Positions 47,089 to 59,100 of a stretch of 64,000 bases of DNA are shown in pieces. This DNA is from Rhabditoides inermis (Eukaryota; Nematoda; Chromadorea; Rhabditida; Rhabditidae), in the NCBI GenBank assembly GCA_963966185.1, contig CAWZYM010000280.1, forward strand, positions 434,001 through 498,000, in the 5' to 3' direction. The translations under genes were made by a program, and so were the position numbers. The notes beneath the pieces are model-generated. The model made no database searches and was not told where the DNA came from. It saw nothing but the letters and a program-made list of their open reading frames with translations. Position 1 is the stretch's first letter; the number at the start of each line of letters is the position of its first letter.

Positions 47089-47877
47089 TCTGGAAAAAAA
47101 CCTGTATACTATAAAACAAGCAAAAAAGCGAAATAATATGATTCGAGGATCAACACAAGCATGTACATTGACCAACAAACATACTTATACCGAACACGTT
47201 TCAATTGCAAATTATTAAAGCATACAGAAAGACTAACCAATGGCACAAATCGGTCAGGTCATCCAAAACTAATACGGAAAAGAAACACATTAGACACGCA
47301 CTAATGCAGCACGAATTCACAGCGTGTTAACATTTCACACAAACGAACACGATTGCATTTTCAGAGTTTATTAATCTATACAAAAATAAATCGCATAAAT
47401 CTCTAGCTCACAAATAAACACGATCTTGAATATTACTGAGAGACTTCTACCAGTAAAAACTCTACATGCGGACGCTATAAATCAGATGGAACAACAACAT
47501 ACAAAATCAACGATTAAAGTGACATCGTCTCTCACATGTTTACACACTGTACTGCAATATGGCTACACTATTTTACATATACAATTGTTCTAGTATGTAG
47601 TATCTTCGATTCTCGACAAAAAGAGAAAAAGGCAACTCTCGCAAACAACGCTGTATCTCTCAATCCATATCACTTATCGCACGACCTGCAATAAACACAA
47701 AGATCGAAAAGTGGGTTCAACTTGTGATTAGATGACATCATACCCCCAAAACATACAGTACCAAGAGTCATATCCAGAAATATTAAAACATAAACAGAAG
47801 GTCGATTGATCAGGATTAGTTCACAAGTAAAAAAGAAACCTGCTCCACCCACCCGTCTCCTCCTCTCCTCCCCCTCC
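47089..47877. other. Intergenic between the CYTH gene and tuberin
   Basis: No gene seen. AATAAA on the minus strand occurs near 47368. The about 0.8-kb gap is long for a nematode operon, so I do not call one. Confidence 0.45.
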
Positions 47878-50800
47878 TCACGCCCTCGTAGGAGTATTCT
47901 CCTGCCCTCCTCCTCCTCCTCCTCCCTCCTTCTTCTCCTCCCCCTTGTGGTGTGCCTTGTCCCTCAGCTGGTGGATGGTCCTCAGCCGCACCACCGCCGA
48001 CGACAGATATGGCTGGCTGGGGTCGTCGAGAAGACTCCGCCACACGTTCACCGACAGCTGCGCGCGGATCACCAGCTTCCTGAAAGGAGGATCGGATAAG
48101 AACCATGCAGCTCCATATCGAGATTGAAAGTTCAACGTTTGATTTCAAGAGGATAAAATAATGTGACATGTTTCGGTTCCCTTGTCCAAAAATTCTCCAC
48201 GCGACCACTGCGCAACATCATATTGTTTCTTTCGCACAGTGTAATACGTTTCATCAACAAAACATCTCTCACGAACACGCGAGAAAAAACAATGAAAGTC
48301 TGACCGTTTCGTAATCATCAATAAAAATTTATAATGCAAATAGTAGAAAACAATATTGAAACCTTTCTTCCTAAGCACTCTCATCCGCACCACGCTTACA
48401 GCCAAAGAAAAAAACTATCAAAACGTGTGATTCGATTGGAGACATACATCCTAACCGTCCCAACCTCCCATCCTATCCCCTCTCATTATCTTATACTCTC
48501 CTCAAACCCTTTTCCGCTGCCAACCCCACCCCCCTCACCTGATCATTCTGACGGCTGCCTCATCGGTGAGCAGCGCCCTCCTGAGCGACAGCCAGCACGC
48601 AATCTCCTTGTGCAGGTGCACTTGAACAGAGACGCACGACCCACACCGGGGAACCACCTGAAAAAGCAAGCTATCATCAAAATTAAATGAAAATGTTTAT
48701 TCGGAATCGCAAATGGAATGGCATGGAGTCTCTTCTGGGAAGCAGACATTTCATCATATAATCATAATGGTTTATAATCAACACGTGAAATGCAATTATT
48801 TAAAAAAAAAAGACATTGCGAGTCTTGTTGCGAGTCTAGCACTCTCTCCGGTACTCCGACAGCGGGAAAAAACGGGAGGTAAACGGCGCAGTTTCTGATT
48901 GCGAGTTTAGCAATCATGGTTTAGAAATAACATGTATTCGTTAATGATATTGACCCATGCAGTAATTGTGAAACCTTTTAAATTGTACATAAAACATATT
49001 TTTGTCATACCCAAATATACGGTTTCACAAAAACGCAACAAATATGTATATCTCGCATAATTATTCATGCTTTGCAAAGCGGGGAACGGTCTAAGAAGAA
49101 GCAATAATAGTTTACAAATACTTTTTACAAATATGTTTGACAAAGTACATAGTGTTTCACATATACACGTAGAAACGATCTCGGATTAATTTATGCGTTC
49201 ACTGTAAAACCTATATACTGGACATGAAACATATCATAGTAGTTCAATAAAACAAAGTGAAAGAAATGTCCATTGTTTTTTTTTGCAAGCTCGAACAAAA
49301 CAATCGCATTTCACATAAAACAGATAAAGCAGAGCTAGTACCTACAATTTATGTCTCTCTCCCTCTCCCACCGAACCCACCTCCAACGCCGCGTAGGCAA
49401 ACTTGCCCCCCACCGATCCGAGCTTGAACGGCGCGCCGCTCTCGTTCCAAATCACCTGGAACATTTCAATCTTTAGATTGTACCAAACACAATTCTCATT
49501 AGATCTCGTCTCGATTGTATCACCCCTCTTTCATTAGCTGCATTACATCTCCCGTGATGTGAAAGCCCCCCCCCCCTCTCCACTCATCTCCCTCCCTCCC
49601 TCCACCCACCGACACAAAGTTGTTGGCAATCAGCTTCTTCTTCTCGTTGCACTGTGGGTCGCGCGCGTTTCTCGGCATCAGAGTCGCCACCAGAAACACC
49701 TGAAAACGGATAGTACATTCTCAAAATTCACATATTGCAAAACATTAATGTATTGTTGATTGAATCAATATGTATACATACAATTAGGAATTGGAAGGAA
49801 TCAGAATTGCCACCAGAAATACGTGCAACGGACATTTCTATTTACTAATCATAAATGAATCATCAGTGTATAATTGGTTCAATACGTTTCAGGACATACA
49901 CAAAGTGCACTACATGAACCAGAGGTCAATGGAGACGCTGATGCCTTACGATGCCGGGTAATGATACATGAAATAATAACTGCTCTGACGGAATATCAAG
50001 GGCTCTGACATCGGAGCAGCCACACACATGAACCTCCCCCTTCTTTCTTCCCTCCCTCCCTTCAACACATCAAGTGCTCTAACCAGCCACACACATGAAC
50101 CCTTCCCTTCCCTCTCTTCACAGGATCAGGAATAGGATGCCATATTCCGAGCTTGTGCTATTGGATAATACATCATGTTATCATCATGTACCCCCCTCCC
50201 TCACCAGCTTTGTCAGCTCGTCCGAGTGTGCGTACGTGTACGTGCCGTGCTTGCCGTGCACCAGACCGCCCGGACACGACTCCAGCGACATCGGAGAGCC
50301 CAGCAGCCTGCAAGGATTGATTTCATTCATGTCACGGCTACTATTGAATTGATTTCAGAACATTCAACTACATTTGTGTGGTGAAACGTACTTGCAAATG
50401 GGGATGACAAAGTGCACTTCCAATTCCTGCCACTTTATCATATTATAGTCGCCGCCTGGTGGATAGTTTCTGTTATTGCCAGCCGGGGTCAGTTGGCGAA
50501 ACTCAGTTTCTAGCGAGAGAGGCCAGACAGCGCGGGCAAATGATCGAGTGTCGCGCGGCCTCTTTGATTCGCATGCCGGCTTCTTTGATCGATATTATCG
50601 TTTGAAAGCGCGCGCTTGGGTCTCCTCACGACTAGAAGGTTGATAGCATGCGACTAGAAGGTAGATCGATTTTCTACCGTAATCTGGCGAACTATCTCCC
50701 AGAATAATATTATATAACCATCGAATCACCGTTTCCTTGGTTATTAGCCGAAACGAATCGAATCATTCGATTCATTCGAATCAACGTCTTCTTTCTCTTT

Positions 50801-51423
50801 AAAGTTCCCGTCAATTCTCCATTTCAAATCGCCCCGCACCATTCGAGCGCAATGGCGATTTTGCACCGGTCGCGCGCAAGCAGCGCAATTTGGAATACAC
50901 GAAAACAATCCTTGATCGATGCTCTAGTTATCAAACATGATACAGATCTCGTAATCCGTTTGCCACAACGTATACAACGTGCTTGCGCACAAATCGTGCT
51001 CCTGGAGAATTGGAGAGGACTTTATCCCTCTTAGTGAGGAATCTCGTATACCGCTTTCCCTAACAGCTGTTGCACAACATCCCATTCCCATTCCCACTCC
51101 CTACTCATTCTCCACTCGCCTAAATCAGGCATACCGTTCTCCACTTCCCCAATTGTATTCTCCTCTTCCCTTCCTCTTTGCTTCAATACCCTCATACTCA
51201 CCTGAGGCATCTTGCATACCGCTCCCCACTTCTCATATTGTATCCTCCCATCCCCTCTCCCTCCACTCACCTGAGGAACCTGGCATACCGCTCGCTGCCC
51301 CACGTGTTGCCCAGCATCTCCTGCTCGCTCGTCTGTCCGGGCGCGATGAACACCACTCCGATCGCGTGCTGCTCCACGCCCGACACCTGCAACCCAGACC
51401 GGTACAAGACTCTGGCGGCAGCC

Positions 51424-51477
<54 letters not shown>

Positions 51478-54400
51478 TCCCGCGAATCGTTCTAGAAGGT
51501 TAGATCGTTTGTGACGTCATCGTGAGAGCACCGCGCCGACCGACGCGCATAAAAATAATAGAGTCGTACAAGGGATGCAAGGAGATTGCTAGCGAACGTA
51601 GAAGCATCTCACACCGTCCCGTGCCGTTCCACTACTTCATTTCCATTGTCTTAACCAAAATACGTTTCCAAGAATAAATGTATAAGAATCAGAATAAGAA
51701 TCAGAATATTTATCTCGAATCAAGTAGCACACAATATCGATTACGTAAATTACGGTGGGATACGGTAAAATACAGTAATACAATGCCTACTGCGAGTTCC
51801 AACAACACGGATTTCGGTTGTTCCTTGGAGTGGATTCGTACGTGTTGTTGGTGATGCTTGTCATCCCCTGCTTGCGGCTTCTGGGGAAGTTTCGATCTCG
51901 GCGGTGGAAGATCCGGGCTTCAACGATCGATCGCGAAGAGACGTCTCCGAGAGTGTCATCGCCTTCGAGGATTCCTCTCCAGTCTCAATGCCGTAGATGT
52001 AGAGAGTAGCAAAATCGAGTACCAGTCCAGTTAGTGTCCTCCGCCGCACAGCATTGTTCAGGGGTCGGGGGAATAACAGGGGAAGGCACGCGACCGCGCG
52101 CTGGCAGAGAAATAAGAGGAATGAAAAAATTTTTACTGAAATGTATAACAGTGGGGGTAAACTGAAACAATCTAGCAGAGTTGTAAATGAGCATGATATC
52201 CAATATCCAATTCTAATAAACAAATTATTCAGTTTGTACACGAACAACGATCACTCATACAGTGGCCGCGCGGACCACTTATATCGTGAGAGACAATGGG
52301 AAATGGAGAGACACGCGCGCTAGCTGTCTGCACTCTCTCCTCCATAGTCTTTTGTGCAAGAATTCAAATATTTAGCCGTAAATAGGAGGCTACATTTCGC
52401 GCACTGAAATATCTGTCACTCGAACCGACCCTGTCGAGGTTCCTCAAACTCCTGGCCATCTGTTCCGTCTTGGGCAGCTTGACAGCCTCCGGCCAGCCGG
52501 CGACGTGTTGCACGAGGGGAAGGGCGGAGGAGGGCAGGGAAGAGGCTGCGAGAGGGAGAGTACGGTATTGATATGTTCAGGAACGGAACAACAGATCACG
52601 CAAATTGAAGGTATCAATTCGTAAAAGAAATAGTTAATAGCAATCCACCCACTCCTGCCCACGTCAACAAAAAGGTGGAAGGTTAATGACATGTTTCTAA
52701 TCAACCCATACAACTCTACATTCCAATCCATAAACTTCTATCTACGTAATAAAGAGAACACACTATATACAACAGTTCTCCCACTTTCCAGCGTCCCACT
52801 TCTGTCCCGTTAATAAAAAAAGGTGCAAGGACGATCAATAATCGATAACTTCCACTCCACGCAACTACTCCTGTCCACGTTATGAAGAATCCCTCCACCC
52901 ACTCCTGTCCATGTCCTCTGGCAGCTCGTCGACCGCCCGCATCAGCCAGCCCGAATGGCCGTACATGTGCCGCACGATCAGCTGCGTCCAACACACAGTT
53001 GGGACTGAAAGAGAGACAGCTATATCATACATTGTACACGTTCTATGCAAAATTGTATCCATTTATATCCTACACGATCATTATGTTACTAAAGTGACAC
53101 TAGCTCCATAATAATCATGTTTCACGTGAACATGATAAACCATTGCACATCATACCAATAATTGGTCATTTGACCACATGAAAACGTTGAATGAAGAATG
53201 ACTGCTTGCCCTGCGGCTCTGCCCGAGCTCCACCCACCCGTCACCGTGCTGGCCGTCCTCTCCCGGTGCGGGACATTTGACTAAAAACCCCGCTCGTCCC
53301 TGCCGTACTCACCTGTGACCGTACTCGCAGTCCTCTCCCGGTGCGGGCCGCCCGCCGCATACAGGTCATCCAGAGCGCGAGCCTGCAAATAGTTCGTCAC
53401 TTCTTTTCACAGTCAAATTCAACTCTTGTTTTCGGCTGAGAACAATCGTTACGGCTATATCCTTGTTACTCTCTAGTCGTGAGATGAACGCCATACCAAC
53501 AAGATTTTTGCGTGCCATTATCGTCTGCCTCTTCTCCTTCCTCTTTCCACTATGATCATTTCCATACTACACCGTCAACCATAAATCACACATCACTTCT
53601 GCAGTTTCTTCATTTAAGTCACCTCTCAGACAAATATAAAAACTCCACAAAAACATGTTTCACTTTCATCTCCACCACTTTCGCATAATTTCAACCAGCA
53701 ATACTTGCAGATCTCTCGAATCATCTATCCTAGAACCACCCTTCTTCTATCCCCTCCCCCATAAACTGCTATCTAGATCCCCGCTCTTACCTTTCTCTAA
53801 CACACCTCGCATATCTATCTCTATCCTAGTCTCTCCTCTCCTCTCCTTCTCCTTATAGCTCCCCTCCCTCCCCCGCCCACCTTCCCCCTCTCCCTGCCTC
53901 CTCCTCCTCCTCCCGCCCCTCCCCCTGCCGATCCACCCGACGCGCCGCGAGGCTGTACAGCCGACTGGTAGCGCCTCAAATACAATTGATAACGAATCAA
54001 TCGTTTTATCCGGAATCATATCTCAGATTACGGGCCGTCTATTAGTGCATGTTTGATGAAAAAAAGGTAATGTACGTTTCACGTAAACTCTTTTAGCAAC
54101 ATACACATTGTTCATGATGAAATGTTTCATATGTTTCACGTGTCTATCCTAATACAACTGCAAGTGTAGTAAATAATTCTTTGATTCGTCTTGTCGATTA
54201 ACAACGCTGTTTCTCACTCCCTCTCTCCCCACCCCCTTCTCTCTCTTTCTCATTCACTCCCCCCTCCACTCTCTCTCCCTCCCTCTTCGTCTCTCCATAC
54301 CTTCCTCTTCCTCTCCCCCCTCTTTCCCTCCCCTTTCTCTCTCCATCTCCCTCTCTCACTCTCTCCTTTTCCCCTCCATCTCTCTCTCTCTCTCTCTCTC

Positions 54401-55827
54401 TGTTCCTCTCCCTCCCTCCCTCCCTCCCTCTCCCCCCACCTCCTCTGGTCAGCCTTGCTCTGCGGCGAGCCCTCCTCGGCCGTCGACGACCCCGCAAACA
54501 CGTCGTCGTCTGCAAGCCATGTCATAGTCATCCTAATTCCGTTCCAATTTTCCACAATAGGAAACTTCGTATTAATAATAAGGTTATTACCGTGTACATT
54601 TGGAGAACCAGTTCAATACAGCAAAATGAGCAATGACATACGGTAAAAGTAAGCATTCGCATTTTGCGACAAATAGGTTTCATGAAGCTACACTTGAAAG
54701 AAAGTTTCACAGCAATCTGATAATTTGGATTAGGATAAAACCGATGTTGGTAATAAAACTAAAAATCATTTTAAAAACATAATCGCCACCCACCCCCATC
54801 GCCCTCCTTCCTCTCGGTGCGCTTCTGCACAAACGTCTTCAGAGTGATGACCGAGTCGTGCACTATGTAGTGGTCCGCTGATGTCTCCGAGAAGCCTTCT
54901 GGAAAGAGGGGTGGGTGGAAAGGAGTGAGAGGAGAGGAGAGGAGAGGAGAGGAGAGGAGAGGAGAGGAGAGGAGAGGAGAGGAGAGGGGAGAGGAGAGGA
55001 GAGGAGAGGAGAGGAGAGGAGAGAGAGAGAGAGAGAGAGCCCATACCTGCAGGCAGCTGTGGAATAGGCCGATCGTCCTCAATCCTTCCCAGACGGAAGA
55101 ATGCCGACATTGCCGAGCGCATATTCGCGGCCACCTGACAACACACAATTACAGCACCAAACAAAATGATTCAAAGTAATTGTATACGAAAGAATCTAAC
55201 TAAACAGTTCTAAAAATAACATGCATGCAAAAATGAAATTAAACAGACATACCACATACTCATCATTGACTCGGCGTGAAACCTATCTTTCCAAAAATAT
55301 CTATCACATCATTTACGAAAACAAACGATATGGCTCCGCTTTAAATGGACCAAGAATCGTCGCAAGTGCACTGTTTATCCAAACATAAATATAACTCACT
55401 TCACCGGTGTTGTCAATTTACCATGTCATCCTCATAAAACCCTCATCCACGCCAAAATTGGCAACCAATTTCAAACCTTTCCACAATACGCACCACACAA
55501 CGTATACAATCAGCAATGCCAAATTTTCATCATTATAACAAAGCTACCCTTTCTTGTCATGCTAACCTCATCACACCCGTACGCTACGCACCATCTTCTC
55601 CCTGTTACTCGAACAATATCGAAAGGCATCTCGCCCCAACTTCTCTCCATTACATCAGGACGCGCCGAAATAGAATAGCCTTGTTCATTGACTCGAATCT
55701 GACTACCCCTCACCTTCTCTCCATTGCTCGACTCCTCTCCGTACGCGCCGCCGCCCATGGGAGGCGGCGTCTCCGGGGTGCCGCCCAGGTAGAACGGGTT
55801 GTTGCCCGTCAACTGACACAGCAATGA

Positions 55828-55871
<44 letters not shown>

Positions 55872-56105
55872 CCTCCCTCCCTCACCTGTCGCCCGTCCCC
55901 ACTCGGCTGCCGCACTCCCATCGAACTGACATTGAAGGGCGCCTCTCGGATCTTCTCCTCAATGTACTTCTGCATAGACGAGCGCATTTCGATCGGAACA
56001 CGAGCGAACCATCTGCAAAGAAGAGTTACTTCAGTTGTTATAGTTCAAGTCTTGTTTTCGGCTGAGAATAATTGGTGGGGCTTCAGCCATTTCTATATGA
56101 GAAGT

Positions 56106-56145
<40 letters not shown>

Positions 56146-59100
56146 TTTATCCGGAATCGTTATATCTGAATATGACAACACAATCATAATGATATGAAGC
56201 ATACAGTAGTGCCTAAGATGCTAGATACATAATAGGCTAACGCCGGGGAAAGACAGGTAGGCTGACGAGTGGTTAGTGGTGGGAAGACGATACTTGATCG
56301 ATAATCATTCCTGGACCATTAGAGTACCATTCTTGACGCGAAAAGCTCCGGGGTTTCCTTTGCTTCCATGACAATTAGTATCACCTCGCGCCATAACTGT
56401 TTCCACATGAGGGTACTTCCCGCCGCCTCACTGGTTACTCGGGAAGGATTCTTGTCGATGACCGAACACTCGGCGGCGGTGGGGCAAACTGAGGACCCGA
56501 CCGCACGCCGCGGGAAAAAGAAGAAGAATAAGAAGAATAAGAATGAGAAGTATGTGAACGCAAAACCAACCATACAAAATAGGGTCTTCTGTATCCGCCA
56601 TGATACAACAGCTATCTCGTATGTACTATAGTGTGTTCCCTTTTCTGACCGACAAATTCGGAAAGCCAGAATATTAGACGAATAATGTGATATTTATGTA
56701 AATGCTTAATTTTCGTGTCATTTCTTGCAATTACGCACCAGCGCGGTCGAACTTTTCACGCAGTATACAGATGAAAACAGTTGTTTTGTAAGAAATACAG
56801 TACCTATGAACAGTATTATTGATGAAAAGTGTTCAGAAGTAACTCCTGGATGAAAATCGGCATATGTATACAAAATTTCGATTACAGATACACCAAATAT
56901 GCTCAGAAAATGAGTTTTATGTAACAAAAATGTCTCCAGTTCGGTTGAGAGTTGAGAGTGATAGACAAGTGCTTCAATTGAGAAAAGTGTGCCCCGAAAC
57001 TGTCCTCACAACGTAGCGTGGCCCGATTTTTCGATTTCTATTTTAGTAAGGAGTTTTTCTCGTTATTGTGAAAGTTCAATTTTCGGACATATCGAAAAGT
57101 CACTCTATAACTCGGTTCCTACTCAAAATAGAGCAACCACGCTATAGAAATGTGCAGTGCATACACTTTAAATTGTATTCTATTCAACCCAGCTTTCAAA
57201 TCGGAGTTCTAACACTGATATCGATCGATATCCGTCACTCTGTCAGACAGAGACAATTAAACAAGTGTCTCCAACTTTGTCCAAAGACATGATAGAGACT
57301 CCAGACAACGGAGAAAGTTGTGGGTGATACCCACACCGACAACGTAGCGTCGTTCGATTTTCAATTTTCGATCTCATTATCAAGCAATTCAATTAAAAAC
57401 CATTTTTCGCATTTCAAATAGACCGGTTCACACGAAAGTTCCAAATCCACTTATTCCAAAGAGCACATTAGTCGGTCAGAAAAGGGAACACACCATATAT
57501 GGCACGATGCATTGTGAAATTCGTAATTCAGAAAGTTATTGCTGCGTCCAAGTGACTGTTTCGCGTTTACATTGAAAACGGTAATGCCAACGCGACAACG
57601 CGTTGCGGACGCCAACGGTGTGTATACGCAATGTAAATGGACGGTTCTGCAGCGGCAAGAGTAAAAAAAATTGTAGACAAAAAACGTATTAATGCCTTAT
57701 GCCGTGCGTGAAACGTAGTGTAAGAATCTCATCCAACATTCTCATCCAATTCTCAAACCCCCATCACGAGTCTCTGTGTCGATTGCTGTCTCCCTCTATT
57801 CTCACTTCCACCCCACCGCACCTCATCTCCTCATCAGTACATCTGGTTCACCGTAACATATCTCTCGTATTTAGCATACTCATTTGTACCCCAAACATTG
57901 AAGCCAAACTGTGTGGATTGTTTCGGCAGTTTTCCCTCGTATTCACACTCAAAGGATTCGAGATCCCCCCCCCACCTCATCATATTCTCACAACTCCTCA
58001 TTTCCATCACGCAGATGTCAATGTCAAGTGCGTTAATTGTCTGTCCCCCACCTCATCAGTATCCTGTGCACAGCTGCCACGATGAACGCGTTGAACTTCT
58101 TGGCGACAGTGTACGGCGCCAGCACATCTACTACCCGCTCGAATTGCTTCAGCTGAAGAGAAGTGGACTTTCAGAATTTGCCGAATGCCCTCTTTTTTCC
58201 TTGGCACCACAATGACAACAATAAAAATCGCTTTAAAAAGTTGTGTCGCCTTTCCTTTAAGTTCCCATCAATTTCAGCAAAATGTACGAAGTATTCGAAA
58301 ATCAGCGGATTTTCCCAGGCAAATTACAGGCATTATTTTCTTTTAAAAAACCAAACAAATACTAATGAAAATAGACGTCTGAAAATGAACGTCGAAAAAA
58401 ATCATATAATCACACGACTTTTTCCAAGAAGAATAACCTGTGATATATTCAGCACCTTCACATTACAATCGAAACTCTTCTACTTTCATTTCGTCATCCC
58501 TCTACGCAAAAAAACCCTCCTTACTCCTTACTGTACTGAATTTAATCCGCTTATCTCAACAACAATCACATTGCATATTGCATGAAAGAAGTGATGGATG
58601 TTTTGTTTTTGTTAGGTCAAGAAGTGGCATTTCTCTCGTGAAAGGTTGTGCTCACCTGGAAGAAGTGATGGAACTGTCCGAGTTCGACCGCATCTGACAG
58701 CAGTTCGATGAGTGGAATGGCGCGGATGGCAGTTGGAGACAGCTGGTGCAGAGACTCCAGCAGCTGAACAGTGCCAAATCAAGTCACTCAATAGTGTTTC
58801 ATATATTGGTGGTCGATGATGGCACAAATATCGCGTGCCTAACCCTCATTCACAATTAAACCATTCCCACTACTTCATTCGCTCACAGACACACATGTGA
58901 AAGGTTCACAATCAAAATAGGAAGGGGGATTCAGGAATAAGGAACACACTGACCTGTCGCGCGAATCCGGCAAACGCGTCCGGCACGAGCTGCACGGCAA
59001 CGTCGCACGCAAGGAGGGCCTGAAATTTCTCTCTCTCTTCCTCTCTCCCTCTCCCTCTCTTCCCCCCTCCCTCCCTCTCTATCTCCCTCTCTCTCTCCCT

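Noticed and set aside
51861..52247. Additional tuberin exon
   Set aside because: Phase from 52430 to 51386 is already correct without it, and flanking residues align across the junction in tuberin. The frame has no similarity.
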